Source of the DNA: an uncultured Lachnospiraceae bacterium
GTDB taxonomy: Bacteria; Bacillota; Clostridia; Lachnospirales; Lachnospiraceae
Reading direction: 5' to 3'
Length of the DNA stretch: 46,088 bases
Assembly (NCBI GenBank): GCA_934294885.1
Contig: CAKRAK010000024.1
Span: forward strand, 1 to 46,088
Under the pieces are notes generated by a model. That model had not been told where the DNA came from, searched no databases, and saw only the letters and a list, made by a program, of their open reading frames with translations. A program made the position numbers and the translations under genes. This document shows positions 26,539 to 35,599 of this stretch, piece after piece (within the stretch, counting starts at the first letter, position 1; each line of letters starts with the position of its first letter).

Positions 26539-27402
26539 CTAATATGGCTGAAATGCTGCCATAATATATTCTATATAACGATTCATCCAGCTTACGCCAA
26601 GTCCGGCATATAAAGAAATGCCAATTCCGATTGCAAGAAACGGGCCAAAAGCAAAATGTTCTTTTCTACCCATCTTCTTTGTAAGAAGAACGTATACACC
26701 ATAGCCACCGCCTAACAACAGACCGATGAGGAACGCCATCACCGTACCCTTCCAGCCTAACAGGATACCGATTGCAGCCATCATCTTAATATCTCCACCG
26801 CCAAAAGCACCCGGTACAATCAATGTAATGATCAATAACGGCAGACTTACACAAAGGATACCAATCCCCCGCTCTGCCAACGTCGGTCCCGGCAACGTAA
26901 CAATGGATACGAGTCCAAGTAACGCCAGAATCACATTCAATTCCGGCGGAATATATTGGGTATCAAAATCAATCATGGCAATGGCCGTCAATATGCAGTA
27001 TACACAAAATACTGTAAACCCCTGCAGGGACAATCCATAATAAAGAAACGGCAACACCGCCAACATGCCGCCAAGAAGTTCTATTATCGTATAACGCGGA
27101 GAAATATCCTTTTTACAGAATCTGCATTTTCTTCCATTAAAAAGCCACGAAAAAACCGGAATTCTGTCTCTTAACATTCGCTTCTGTCCACAGTCCGGAC
27201 AACTACACCTGAGGCTTACCAGTCTTTTTCTCTTATCCCGGTTAAGCTCCTTTTGTCTTTGCTTAGCTGCCTTTAATTCCTCCTTTGACATATCCTCCTC
27301 ATAATCCTCTATTCCTTCCGGCAATATCTCTATCACCCGATTCAGATAGGAGAACACGATCATACCTATTATAAATAATAAAATTCCGATTACGATACTC
27401 AT
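26539..27402 (-). CDS. Type IV prepilin peptidase (A24 family)
   Basis: Membrane aspartyl protease that cleaves type IV prepilin leaders, about 287 aa from MSIVIGILLF (AAAGGAGCAGGA upstream). The N-terminal domain has the paired CxxC zinc motifs CPDCGQ and CRFCKK. Catalytic Asp residues lie in MIDFDTQYIP and GGGDIKMM. Seven or so membrane helices. No pilin or assembly genes are nearby, so its substrates are encoded elsewhere. An unusually charged insertion (about 35-60) precedes the zinc motif. Confidence 0.92.
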   Translation of the reverse strand: MSIVIGILLFIIGMIVFSYLNRVIEILPEGIEDYEEDMSKEELKAAKQRQKELNRDKRKRLVSLRCSCPDCGQKRMLRDRIPVFSWLFNGRKCRFCKKDISPRYTIIELLGGMLAVLPFLYYGLSLQGFTVFCVYCILTAIAMIDFDTQYIPPELNVILALLGLVSIVTLPGPTLAERGIGILCVSLPLLIITLIVPGAFGGGDIKMMAAIGILLGWKGTVMAFLIGLLLGGGYGVYVLLTKKMGRKEHFAFGPFLAIGIGISLYAGLGVSWMNRYIEYIMAAFQPY

Positions 27403-27502
27403 TCCTGCTCCTTTTGCCAAACCAATCTTTTCGTTATGCTTATCTACGAAACTAACATGTTTATTCTACTATTAAATGGAAAGATAAGCAAATAAAAACT
27501 AC

Positions 27503-27553
27503 AAAAAAACAACCTTTATGCAGTGCTTGGACTGTATAAAGGTTGTTTTTTTT
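27503..27553. terminator. Bidirectional Rho-independent terminator after the DUF1648 gene
   Basis: 12-bp stem AACAACCTTTAT/ATAAAGGTTGTT with A-run on the left and T-run on the right, so it can act on either strand. It ends the minus-strand SPFH/RHH/DUF1648 operon and separates it from the prepilin peptidase gene. Confidence 0.92.
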
Positions 27554-28019
27554 ATTTGTTACGTTTCTTAACGACTGACACTCCGACTGTGCATACCAGA
27601 CAAATCAATATCATCATTGCCGTACATGCTCCCATAAAGACGGCATAATTGAAATAACCCAAAGTCATGACCAATGTACATACAGCTATAACAAGCATCA
27701 TCCATACCATAATCCAGACCATGTCCGAATAAAGGCGTAATTTATTACCCTGTTTTACTTTAACCGGGGAATTCCACATGGATTCCGGCATCAAATGTAT
27801 GCCTACTGACGTCATAGCATTCGCAAACAGCATAAGAAGCGGAAGTCCCAACATCATTCTTAGCGAACCATAACCATTTTCTTTCAAATCCCAATGGGCG
27901 GGAATCTCTCCCTTTATTGTATAGACCTTCACAATTGCAAAAATAATAGCTGCCAATAAAAATAAATAACTGATTACCTCCACAATAACGTGAGAAACTT
28001 TAATGTATGGTTTATTCAT
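27552..28019 (-). CDS. DUF1648 domain membrane protein
   Basis: A 155-aa membrane protein with about four membrane segments. The motif GEIPAHWDLKENGYG after the first helix is the DUF1648 signature (IPxHWxxxG) seen in SdpI-type immunity proteins and related regulators. Function unknown here. AGGAGGAGAAGGAT precedes the ATG. It is the last gene of the operon led by the SPFH protein and lies 12 bp after the ribbon-helix-helix gene. Confidence 0.82.
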   Translation of the reverse strand: MNKPYIKVSHVIVEVISYLFLLAAIIFAIVKVYTIKGEIPAHWDLKENGYGSLRMMLGLPLLMLFANAMTSVGIHLMPESMWNSPVKVKQGNKLRLYSDMVWIMVWMMLVIAVCTLVMTLGYFNYAVFMGACTAMMILICLVCTVGVSVVKKRNK

Positions 28020-28031
28020 ATCCTTCTCCTC

Positions 28032-28229
28032 CTATTTCAAGTCAAACTCCGGAGATACATCTATCTCCTGACCTACATATCTGCCGTCCTTCTTCCGTTG
28101 TTTCACACATTCTGTCAGAAGATATTCTATCTGACCATTAACGGAACGAAAATCATCCTCAGCCCATGCAGCAATAGCGGCATACAGACTTGCTGAAAGG
28201 CGAAGGGGAACCTGTTTCTTTTCAGCCAT
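28032..28229 (-). CDS. Small ribbon-helix-helix DNA-binding protein
   Basis: 65 aa. VPLRLSASLYAAIAAWAED followed by SVNGQIEYLL is a typical Arc/MetJ-type ribbon-helix-helix: a beta strand with alternating polar residues, then two helices. The ATG overlaps the stop codon of the SPFH gene (TAATG), so the two are translationally coupled. RHH proteins bind palindromic operators as dimers of dimers; a matching 19-bp palindrome lies over the promoter of this operon (29289-29307), suggesting self-control (inference). Confidence 0.85.
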   Translation of the reverse strand: MAEKKQVPLRLSASLYAAIAAWAEDDFRSVNGQIEYLLTECVKQRKKDGRYVGQEIDVSPEFDLK

Positions 28230-29254
28230 TAATACAGACTTCCCGAATTAACAATTGGCTGTGCATCGTGGTTGCCGCATAATACCACAAGCAGATTTGA
28301 AACCATTGCAGCCTTCCGTTCCTCGTCCAATTCTACTAACTGCTTTTCATTCAGGCGGTCAAGAGCCATCTCAACCATACCTACCGCACCATCTACAATC
28401 ATTTTTCTGGCATCGATAATCGCAGATGCCTGCTGGCGTTGTAACATGACAGACGCAATTTCCGGCGCATATGCAAGATATGTAATTCTTGCCTCGATAA
28501 TTTCCAGTCCGGCATCTGTAACCTTACTTTGAATCTCTTCTCTGATTCTTTGTGCGACCACTTCCGCAGAACCGCGAAGACTTCCTTCATCTGCCTGACC
28601 GTCACCCGTCGTATCAACATTGGTTGCAACATCATATGGATAAATACGAACAATATTACGAAGAGCTGAATCACATTGCAAAGAAAGATATTCCTTATAA
28701 TTATCTACATTAAAAACTGCCTTCGCCGTATCGGTTACTCTCCATATTACTGCAATTCCAATCTCAACAGGATTACCAAGACAATCATTAATTTTTTGAC
28801 GTCCGTTATTCAGTGTCATTGCCTTTAACGAAATTCTCTTACCGATTCCTTCTACACTTACCTGAGTTCCTTCTGCAGATACTGTAATTGCACTGTTATT
28901 GGTTGCATCTCCACTTTGAGCAAGCTTCGTTGCTGCCGCAGGATTCACCGCACTGCAAAATGGATTGACAAAATAAAATCCGGATTCCCGCAGGCTTCCC
29001 TTATATTCACCAAACAACGTAAGAACCAATGCTTCCTGTGGTTTTAACACCTTAAGTCCGGCAAATATAAATGGTGCAAAAAATTCAACCACAATTCCAA
29101 CCACTAAAGCCAATACACCTAAGGAAACGTACTGTGTATCCTCCATCCAGATTGCACCTGCAATAATCAGACCTAAACCGCATAGCATCAATACAATTGC
29201 TAAGATCAACATTGCCATACCATTCTTTTTTGTTGTATAAATTTTCTCTGACAT
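28229..29254 (-). CDS. SPFH/Band 7 (stomatin-like) membrane protein
   Basis: 341 aa. Two N-terminal membrane segments (about 14-33 and 40-62) are followed by an SPFH/Band 7 domain (VLTLFGEYKGSLRESGFYFVNPF ... ARITYLAYAPEIASVMLQRQQA) and a helical C-terminal region. SPFH proteins form oligomers at membrane microdomains; the partner is unknown. The TTGACA promoter with overlapping operator sits immediately upstream. RBS is AGGGAGGTAG. It ends overlapping the RHH gene by 1 bp. Confidence 0.9.
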   Translation of the reverse strand: MSEKIYTTKKNGMAMLILAIVLMLCGLGLIIAGAIWMEDTQYVSLGVLALVVGIVVEFFAPFIFAGLKVLKPQEALVLTLFGEYKGSLRESGFYFVNPFCSAVNPAAATKLAQSGDATNNSAITVSAEGTQVSVEGIGKRISLKAMTLNNGRQKINDCLGNPVEIGIAVIWRVTDTAKAVFNVDNYKEYLSLQCDSALRNIVRIYPYDVATNVDTTGDGQADEGSLRGSAEVVAQRIREEIQSKVTDAGLEIIEARITYLAYAPEIASVMLQRQQASAIIDARKMIVDGAVGMVEMALDRLNEKQLVELDEERKAAMVSNLLVVLCGNHDAQPIVNSGSLY

Positions 29255-29288
29255 GCCAACTACCTCCCTTTCTCATTTCATATCTAGT

Positions 29289-29326
29289 TGATATCATTAT
29301 GATATCACAATGTATCAAATTGTCAA
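29289..29326 (-). promoter_or_regulatory. SPFH operon promoter with 19-bp palindromic operator
   Basis: Minus-strand -35 TTGACA (29321-29326, inside the end of the YfhO-like gene) and -10 TATCAT (29299-29304), 16-bp spacer. Covering the -10 is the palindrome TGATATCATNATGATATCA (29289-29307), two TGATATCA half-sites. A repressor bound here would block the promoter. Confidence 0.75.
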
Positions 29327-31911
29327 GAGGTGGTTTGCCTGCCTCCCATTTTCTTCCATCTTACCCATTCATAGAGAAGGAGCATTCCATAGAGAACTGC
29401 GCAGCATACAGAAATTTTAAGACCTATTTCGTAACCCGGTGCCACATAACGAATCTGAATCCGGTGTTTTCCTTCCTTTAACGAAACTCCCACAAATGTT
29501 GTATTCACTTTTTTTACAGCAGCTTTCTTTCCGTCTACAAGCACCTGATAGCCCTTTCGATATGGATAAGATGTCACAAAATATCCCCGGTCTTCCATAG
29601 TTATGGTGCCTTCATAAACTGTTGTTCCATCCATCACATGAGTTTCCTCCTCCGGAAGGATTACATTATCATTTTTAATTGCATTTTTTTGAATCAGATA
29701 TGCACCCATTTTTTTAATATGATATTTTCCCCGTTGTGCCCGGACTTTTAATTTTGTTGTTCCATCCTTAACCGGAAGGATATATACAAATTTGTTATTC
29801 TGGTTTGGATACGGTGCCCACTTTGCGGATAGCTTGTTTGCAACCCCATCAATATCAATTTTAACTTCTTTTCCGCCTTTTCTGTCTATATCAAATGACA
29901 AAATCAAATAATATCCCTTCATGGAATGATTCAATCTTAATGTGGTATTTCCCTTCTTTCCAACAGTCATAAAATCGTGCAAAGATGAAGGTGTAAACAA
30001 CGCCGCAGGACTTCTATATTGAATCCCCTGCCTTGCCTTTTTATCCGCATATACATCCCGGGACTCAGAAAGATTTCCTTTTTCTTTCACCACAACATTC
30101 TGACATAACGCAATCATATTTTCCGGGAAATCTAATTGCTGATACATGCTTTCCTTCAATATATTAGATGTTCCGTAACAAACAGGCAGAACATTTTCAT
30201 TTTCTGCAATCACATAATTGTCCTTTTCATATATACTTTCATAGCCGTCCGGAATCTGTTTTTTTCCGGTTGCAATATATCGGACACCCATAAAGTAAGA
30301 AAAGCAGGGATTGCCGGAAGGGGTCAATGCCACCCGGTTGTTTGCACCGATTGCATTATGCATCGTATCGTAATAAAAAGAGGAATAATCTGCATTTGTT
30401 ACCGACGAATACATGGAAGTTCTTCCACAGTTACTGCTTGCCAAAATATTGCTGTTCACAAAATTATTGCTTAATATATCAAACCGATACCGTGAATCTG
30501 TCACTACCGAATCCACTTCCTGTTCCGTAAAGTGCTGCTGTCTCTCATCTGAATTATCCAGATATTCTACACCGGTTCGGATTTTTAACCGGTCGCAGAT
30601 TTCTCTCAAATAAGAACCACTCATATTCAACCCAATGGAACAGAAAACCGGAGTCACCAAAACGAACCAAAACAGGATTTTCTTTATCCTCTCCTGCAAA
30701 GGAGAACGTAAGAGAATAAACCATACAGCCAATAAAAATACATCTACATAGGCAAAAATATTGGATTTGTTAACAGCAGCAAAGCAAAGACAAACCAAAA
30801 GCGGTATCCCAAAGAATTTACGATTGTCATGGTAAATGCTTTGCAGCATATCTGCCATCAGAAAGACTATTAAGACACCAAAAGGAATTAATATTTTACT
30901 TCTGGCATACAAAAAACCATTCAATATATATGCCGCCCAGGGACACAGCATAACTGCCAGCAAAACTGCCGACAGCCAACGTTTTTCTTTTTCAAAAATC
31001 CCCCTTATCAATGCAAATAAGGAAAGCATCGTAAAACCACAACCATAAGAGGAATATAACAATCCATTCATTTGCAGATTCAGAAGATGGATTTTATCGG
31101 AGGTAAAGCTTCCTCCATCCTTTTTTGTTGACAAAATATCAAGCCCCATAGGAAGCAGTAGTACCATTGCCATACCAATGGATAAAATGACCGCTATCGC
31201 AGCTCTTCCGATATATTGCATGACAATCACAAATACTTCTTTGTACGCCTTCTTTTTTATCCGTTCCTGTATCCAATCCTGTCTGCTTAACTTGTAAAAG
31301 AAGTAAATTGCCGCAACAAACAGACAGGAAATGGAATAGTAAAAGCTATGTATATATACAAAAAACAAGCCAATCGTCAGTAACCCGTAGTGTTTTTTTT
31401 CAATCAAATGGTCAACACCAATCAATGCAATAATTAAAAAGGGCATATAATTTACAAACATAATCTGATGATGCGCCTGAGCAAAACAGGTTGTTGTTCC
31501 AAGCAACAATGCCCCTGCCAATGCAAATGGCTTTTCCATCCGTTTCATTCGCAGCCATATGTAGCATAAATCCACACTGGCAATTACCCCAAGTATGGCA
31601 TATACAGCAATAAAATACCGCATTCCCACATTGGGAAACAGGCAGGCAATCAGCACATCCGGACGCAATAATCCATAATAAGCAAAATCATATACGCTGC
31701 TGCCACCACCAAGATTTATAAACTGAGGTACCAGACATTTATTTTGAAGCATCGCTTTTCGCAGACTATCCGCAATGGCTATATGCTGACTATACCAGTC
31801 TCCGTTTGTACCAAAAAATTTTCCCTGTTGTAACGGAATTAACAATATAACGAGTGTTACCAGATTCAGTACCACAAATAATATAATTTGCCTGAGTCTT
31901 CTGTTTTTCAT
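29323..31911 (-). CDS. YfhO-family large membrane protein
   Basis: About 862 aa from MKNRRLRQIILF. Roughly 12 membrane helices fill the first 430 residues, followed by a large extracytoplasmic domain and a final membrane helix near the C-terminus (GLKISVCCAVLYGMLLLYEW). This is the layout of bacterial YfhO proteins, GT-C-like glycosyltransferases; B. subtilis YfhO and listerial YfhO are tied to glycosylation of lipoteichoic acid. It begins with GTNGDWYSQH, a YfhO-type block. The start is chosen over an upstream ATG because GGGGA lies nearby, though the site is weak. Its own terminator was not seen; the SPFH promoter overlaps its end. Confidence 0.85.
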   Translation of the reverse strand: MKNRRLRQIILFVVLNLVTLVILLIPLQQGKFFGTNGDWYSQHIAIADSLRKAMLQNKCLVPQFINLGGGSSVYDFAYYGLLRPDVLIACLFPNVGMRYFIAVYAILGVIASVDLCYIWLRMKRMEKPFALAGALLLGTTTCFAQAHHQIMFVNYMPFLIIALIGVDHLIEKKHYGLLTIGLFFVYIHSFYYSISCLFVAAIYFFYKLSRQDWIQERIKKKAYKEVFVIVMQYIGRAAIAVILSIGMAMVLLLPMGLDILSTKKDGGSFTSDKIHLLNLQMNGLLYSSYGCGFTMLSLFALIRGIFEKEKRWLSAVLLAVMLCPWAAYILNGFLYARSKILIPFGVLIVFLMADMLQSIYHDNRKFFGIPLLVCLCFAAVNKSNIFAYVDVFLLAVWFILLRSPLQERIKKILFWFVLVTPVFCSIGLNMSGSYLREICDRLKIRTGVEYLDNSDERQQHFTEQEVDSVVTDSRYRFDILSNNFVNSNILASSNCGRTSMYSSVTNADYSSFYYDTMHNAIGANNRVALTPSGNPCFSYFMGVRYIATGKKQIPDGYESIYEKDNYVIAENENVLPVCYGTSNILKESMYQQLDFPENMIALCQNVVVKEKGNLSESRDVYADKKARQGIQYRSPAALFTPSSLHDFMTVGKKGNTTLRLNHSMKGYYLILSFDIDRKGGKEVKIDIDGVANKLSAKWAPYPNQNNKFVYILPVKDGTTKLKVRAQRGKYHIKKMGAYLIQKNAIKNDNVILPEEETHVMDGTTVYEGTITMEDRGYFVTSYPYRKGYQVLVDGKKAAVKKVNTTFVGVSLKEGKHRIQIRYVAPGYEIGLKISVCCAVLYGMLLLYEWVRWKKMGGRQTTS

Positions 31912-32032
31912 ACCTATATTCCCCATATTAAACATTTATATTTTGCACAAAGCAGTGCCATGGTCTACTATAATCGTTTTCTTGCAAAAAAACCATAATT
32001 TTTTTCTTAATAATTTCTTACTTCGCACAATC
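31912..32032. other. AT-rich gap with the presumed promoter of the YfhO-like gene
   Basis: Minus-strand sequence contains TATAGT as a possible -10, without a good -35. Nothing else recognised. Confidence 0.35.
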
Positions 32033-32065
32033 AAAAAACTCACTCCCCAGAAGTGAAGTGAGTTT
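32033..32065 (-). terminator. Rho-independent terminator of upp
   Basis: 9-bp perfect stem AAACTCACT/AGTGAGTTT followed on the minus strand by T-run. It lies 17 bp after the upp stop codon. Confidence 0.92.
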
Positions 32066-32081
32066 CTTTGATGTCAATCAT

Positions 32082-32726
32082 TTATTTGGTTCCAAAGATA
32101 CGGTCTCCGGCATCACCAAGGCCCGGACAAATATATGCATCTTTATTCAATCCGCGATCCAAATGTCCAACATAAATCTGAATGTCAGGATGTGCTTCAT
32201 GTAATCTCTGCAAACCTTCCGGGGCTGCAATGATACACATAAATTTGATATTCCGACCACCGGATTTCTTAATCTGGTCAACCGCATCAATGGCAGAACC
32301 TCCCGTTGCCAACATCGGGTCGGTAACAACAATCGTTCTTTCCTCAATGGGATGCGGCAGCTTGCAATAGTAAGGCACCGGTTCAAAGGATTCCTCATTC
32401 CGGTACATTCCGATATGACCGACCTTTGCAGATGGCACCAGAGATAATACACCCTGTACCATTCCAAGTCCCGCTCTCAAAATCGGAACAATCGCTAACT
32501 TCCGGCCTGCCAGCATCGGAGTCATACATGTTTCCAATGGGGTATCAATCTCAACATCTTCCACCGGAAGATCTGCCAATGCTTCATAACCCTCTAACAT
32601 GGCAATCTCTTCAACCAATTTTCTGAATTCATTGGTTCCGGTATTCTTATCCCGCAGCATTGAAATCTTGTGCTGAATCAGGGGATGTTCAAATATCGTT
32701 ATATTTTGTTCGTTTTTAAAGTCCAT
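32082..32726 (-). CDS. upp: Uracil phosphoribosyltransferase
   Basis: Salvages uracil to UMP with PRPP, 214 aa. The PRPP-binding motif is VVTDPMLATGGSA, and the C-terminal uracil-binding segment GLGDAGDRIFGTK is complete. The start MDFKNEQ is chosen because AGAGGAGGTAATT lies immediately upstream; an upstream in-frame ATG has no site. A hairpin with arms CTGTC/GACAG is in the leader (about 32739-32773), not matching a known PyrR or T-box site. Monocistronic, with its own terminator. Confidence 0.96.
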   Translation of the reverse strand: MDFKNEQNITIFEHPLIQHKISMLRDKNTGTNEFRKLVEEIAMLEGYEALADLPVEDVEIDTPLETCMTPMLAGRKLAIVPILRAGLGMVQGVLSLVPSAKVGHIGMYRNEESFEPVPYYCKLPHPIEERTIVVTDPMLATGGSAIDAVDQIKKSGGRNIKFMCIIAAPEGLQRLHEAHPDIQIYVGHLDRGLNKDAYICPGLGDAGDRIFGTK

Positions 32727-32849
32727 AATTACCTCCTCTGTCCTATAAAAATCTATCAATCTCCATAGACAGATTCTAACATATATACTCCAAAAAATCA
32801 TCTATTACTATTCGATTCCTGTTATAAGATATTATTTTCCGGACAGATT

Positions 32850-33821
32850 TTATGATTTTTGCTTACCTGTAACTAATTTTGCCCGCTTGCCGGTTCCCTT
32901 TTTATTCATCTCCACTGCGATACCCTTCATGCTTTGCAAAAAGGTTCCAAGCTGGGAATATCCAAAGCTTTTCACGTTAAAATCAGGGAATTCGTTATGA
33001 AGCTCACTACCCAGCCTGCCAAGGTCAATGGGACCTGCCGTAAGCTGCTTTAAGATAAAGTCCTCAACTGTCTTCTCACTTACATTGACACTGTTTAAGG
33101 AAACCCTGACTGTGGAGCCTTGCTGAGTAATGTTAAATTCTTTCATGTTACTGATGAATTTTGTCATGGAATTATATCCGTAATTACGTTCATCAAAATC
33201 CTTATACAACCTTTGAATACTACTCTTCAACCCGCCAAGACCGGTTGAATTACCTTGATTTTCATTTTCCCGTACAATCTCCATCATACTTCGCTTTATC
33301 TCGGAAAGAGGTACGATATTCTTCTCAATATCCGTTGTTTTAGGACTGTCTGCATCGGAGTTCTTTGTTTGTTTTTCCTCTTCGTCCAAATCGTCATAAA
33401 TGGCTTCCAGGTTTTTGAAAATCGTACAGGCAGCCTTTAATGTCTTAGATGCATCACTTTTTCCCATACCGATTACTTCCATACCACCATCACACAACCG
33501 GTTTACCAGTCTAGTAAAATCACTGTCTGATGACACAATACAGAATATATCAACATTTTTATCATATAAAATATCCATTGCATCGATTACAAGCATAATG
33601 TCTGCCGCATTTTTTGCCTGAGAATACCGTGGCTGCTGAATCGGCACAATGGCATACTCCAAGGATTTTTCATTCCATTTATGCAGAGTCTTTGCTGTAA
33701 AATCTCCGTACATTCGTTTATATGTAATGGTTCCAAAATTCCTTAGCTCCATAATAATACTATCCAGATATTCCACACTTGTATTCTCTGCGTCAATCAA
33801 CAATGCTATCTTTTTATCCAT
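32850..33821 (-). CDS. NYN-domain protein with two OST-HTH/LOTUS-like domains
   Basis: About 323 aa. Residues 1-140 form a NYN/LabA-like ribonuclease domain: acidic residues in LLIDAENTS, DIMLVIDAMDIL and VSSDSDFTRLV would bind the metal. After a charged linker (about 140-165), two LOTUS/OST-HTH-like modules follow, roughly 170-245 (ending with YNSMTKFISNMK) and 250-315 (ending YSQLGTFLQSMK). LOTUS domains bind RNA (G-quadruplex RNA in some). The protein is likely a sequence- or structure-guided RNase; targets are unknown. AGGAGGGATTGTCT precedes the ATG. Confidence 0.87.
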   Translation of the reverse strand: MDKKIALLIDAENTSVEYLDSIIMELRNFGTITYKRMYGDFTAKTLHKWNEKSLEYAIVPIQQPRYSQAKNAADIMLVIDAMDILYDKNVDIFCIVSSDSDFTRLVNRLCDGGMEVIGMGKSDASKTLKAACTIFKNLEAIYDDLDEEEKQTKNSDADSPKTTDIEKNIVPLSEIKRSMMEIVRENENQGNSTGLGGLKSSIQRLYKDFDERNYGYNSMTKFISNMKEFNITQQGSTVRVSLNSVNVSEKTVEDFILKQLTAGPIDLGRLGSELHNEFPDFNVKSFGYSQLGTFLQSMKGIAVEMNKKGTGKRAKLVTGKQKS

Positions 33822-33970
33822 AGACAATCCCTCCTATTTTGACTCCGGTAAATTTTAGAAATACTCCGCTTCATCCATTTTATCTCTTAGCCCATTATAC
33901 AGCATCCGTATACCTTTATTCTGTCATTCGAACCATTTATTTCGATATATTAAATACTTTTTCGACGAAT
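33822..33970. other. Gap with possible promoter of the NYN/LOTUS gene
   Basis: Minus-strand TATAAT at 33894-33899 could be a -10, without a good -35. No RNA element recognised. Confidence 0.35.
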
Positions 33971-35314
33971 CTATTCCTGTACCCCAAACAGCTTCATATC
34001 AGCTACATTTTTTACCTTTATGTGATTTTGCAAATGATACACAACATTCGTTAATACATACTCTCCATAATTGCAGAAAATCTCTATTACCTGATGGTCA
34101 ACATAGATATCCAGATGCATACCGTCTTTCAGTTCCGGGGTTTGGAAGGTTGTTCCCGCAGGACATTCCATATTGAATACATTTGCAGAGGTAGGAAATA
34201 CTCTGCTTCTGTCTGTACAGATTCGACCCTGTTCTACACGGATACAAAAACCTCCAATATCAAGTTCACTGTCTTCCTTCAGTTCAACACTGATTTTTAC
34301 CGGCTCATCCACGGAAAATACCTCTACTTCTCTTTGAAATAAAGCATCTATATTGGGATGGATTGGAAAATAAAAATGATTATTTTTTTCTGTAATCATA
34401 CGAGGGTATGTAAACATACCACACCATGTACCGTCTTCACCGGGACCCGGCATACGAAGCCATGCAATCATTACCCGGTTACCATTCTCATCTACAGTTG
34501 TCTGAGGGGCATACAAATCCAGACCATAATCTAAAAATTCCGGTTTTGAAGTCAGCCTGCCCTCACAGGTTACAGGATCAAAGTCCAACCCGGAAATAGT
34601 TGCCTGACTGGGATAATTTATACCATCCTGTATTATATTTTCAGGGGACATAATAAGTGCATATCGATTTTCTAATTGGAAAAGATCCGGACATTCCCAC
34701 ATATCACTATCAAGCATTTCGTCCGTAATCCGATTTGCATACTGCCATGTTTTTCCATCCCGGCTTGTATAAATCAAGACCTCTCCATGGGCTTTTGCAC
34801 CCTCCCGGTACTGACTGCCTAATACCATATAAAAGGTATCCTTTTCTCTCCATACCTTCGGATCTCTTGTGTTGGCTGCATCTCCAAGAGCCGGGTCCTC
34901 TATGGTAGGAATCACCACCCTCTTCTCCTCCGGATTAAAATGCATGCCATCCTTACTAACCAGCATTGCCTGACATGCAATCAGGTTTTCTCCGGTCACA
35001 TGAATATTATCTTCATTTAATTTGCTGTAAATAATACCGGTGTAATACAGATACAATTCTCCATCAACTTCGATTGCCGAACCGGAAAAACAACCATTCC
35101 GGTCAAAGGCTTTGCTGGGATATAACGCAATCCCCAAGTCCTTCCAATGTACCAGATCTTTTGATGTTTTGTGTCCCCAATGCATGGTTCCCCACTTTGT
35201 ATCATATGGGAAATGCTGATAAAATAAATGATATTCCCCTCTGTAATATATGAATCCATTAGGATCATTCATCCAGTTTTTCTCCGGTGTAAAATGTAAT
35301 TTAGGTTTGTTCAT
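33971..35314 (-). CDS. Glycoside hydrolase family 32 protein (sucrose/fructan hydrolase)
   Basis: 447 aa. The three family 32 acidic motifs are intact: nucleophile Asp17 in WMNDPNG, transition-state stabiliser in RDP (150-152), and acid/base Glu207 in WECPDLF, followed by the C-terminal beta-sandwich. There is no signal peptide, so it acts inside the cell on sucrose, sucrose-6-phosphate or short fructans. No transporter or ROK kinase is next to it. CAGGAGAATATT precedes the ATG. A 200-bp palindromic element occupies its leader (35341-35557), so its transcript may begin inside or beyond that element. Confidence 0.93.
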   Translation of the reverse strand: MNKPKLHFTPEKNWMNDPNGFIYYRGEYHLFYQHFPYDTKWGTMHWGHKTSKDLVHWKDLGIALYPSKAFDRNGCFSGSAIEVDGELYLYYTGIIYSKLNEDNIHVTGENLIACQAMLVSKDGMHFNPEEKRVVIPTIEDPALGDAANTRDPKVWREKDTFYMVLGSQYREGAKAHGEVLIYTSRDGKTWQYANRITDEMLDSDMWECPDLFQLENRYALIMSPENIIQDGINYPSQATISGLDFDPVTCEGRLTSKPEFLDYGLDLYAPQTTVDENGNRVMIAWLRMPGPGEDGTWCGMFTYPRMITEKNNHFYFPIHPNIDALFQREVEVFSVDEPVKISVELKEDSELDIGGFCIRVEQGRICTDRSRVFPTSANVFNMECPAGTTFQTPELKDGMHLDIYVDHQVIEIFCNYGEYVLTNVVYHLQNHIKVKNVADMKLFGVQE

Positions 35315-35340
35315 AATATTCTCCTGTTGTAATTTTAGGT

Positions 35341-35557
35341 GTTTGCGAAACCCTTTCTACTGTTTTATGATTTGTATTCCGATTTAATATATATACCGCA
35401 GGCACGCTTGCGCTTCATCCGCACACAGCGGTACTAAACTTGGGATACGCTAACGCTTTCCCTCGTTAAGTACCGGCGTGCTACAAGAGCCTGCTTATAT
35501 ATTATATTAAATCGGAATACAAATCCATATAGGTAATGAAGGGTTTCGATGATACCC
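35341..35557. repeat. Palindromic element copy A, complete, about 215 bp
   Basis: Near-perfect inverted repeat: outer arms CGAAACCCTT / AAGGGTTTCG, then ATTTGTATTCCGATTTAATATA and its complement at 35502-35525, then GCAGGC / GCCTGC, then GCGGTACTAAA / TTAAGTACCG around a loop of about 30 nt. Would fold as a long hairpin in RNA or DNA. It shares its core with copies at 13104, 13978 and 37156. No ORF. Confidence 0.88.
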
Positions 35558-35599
35558 CATATATTAATCTTTCCAAATTAACCTTATAAAATCCACAAT

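Noticed and set aside
32739..32773. Leader hairpin of upp as a PyrR attenuator
   Set aside because: The PyrR-binding loop consensus is missing and no overlapping terminator is visible.
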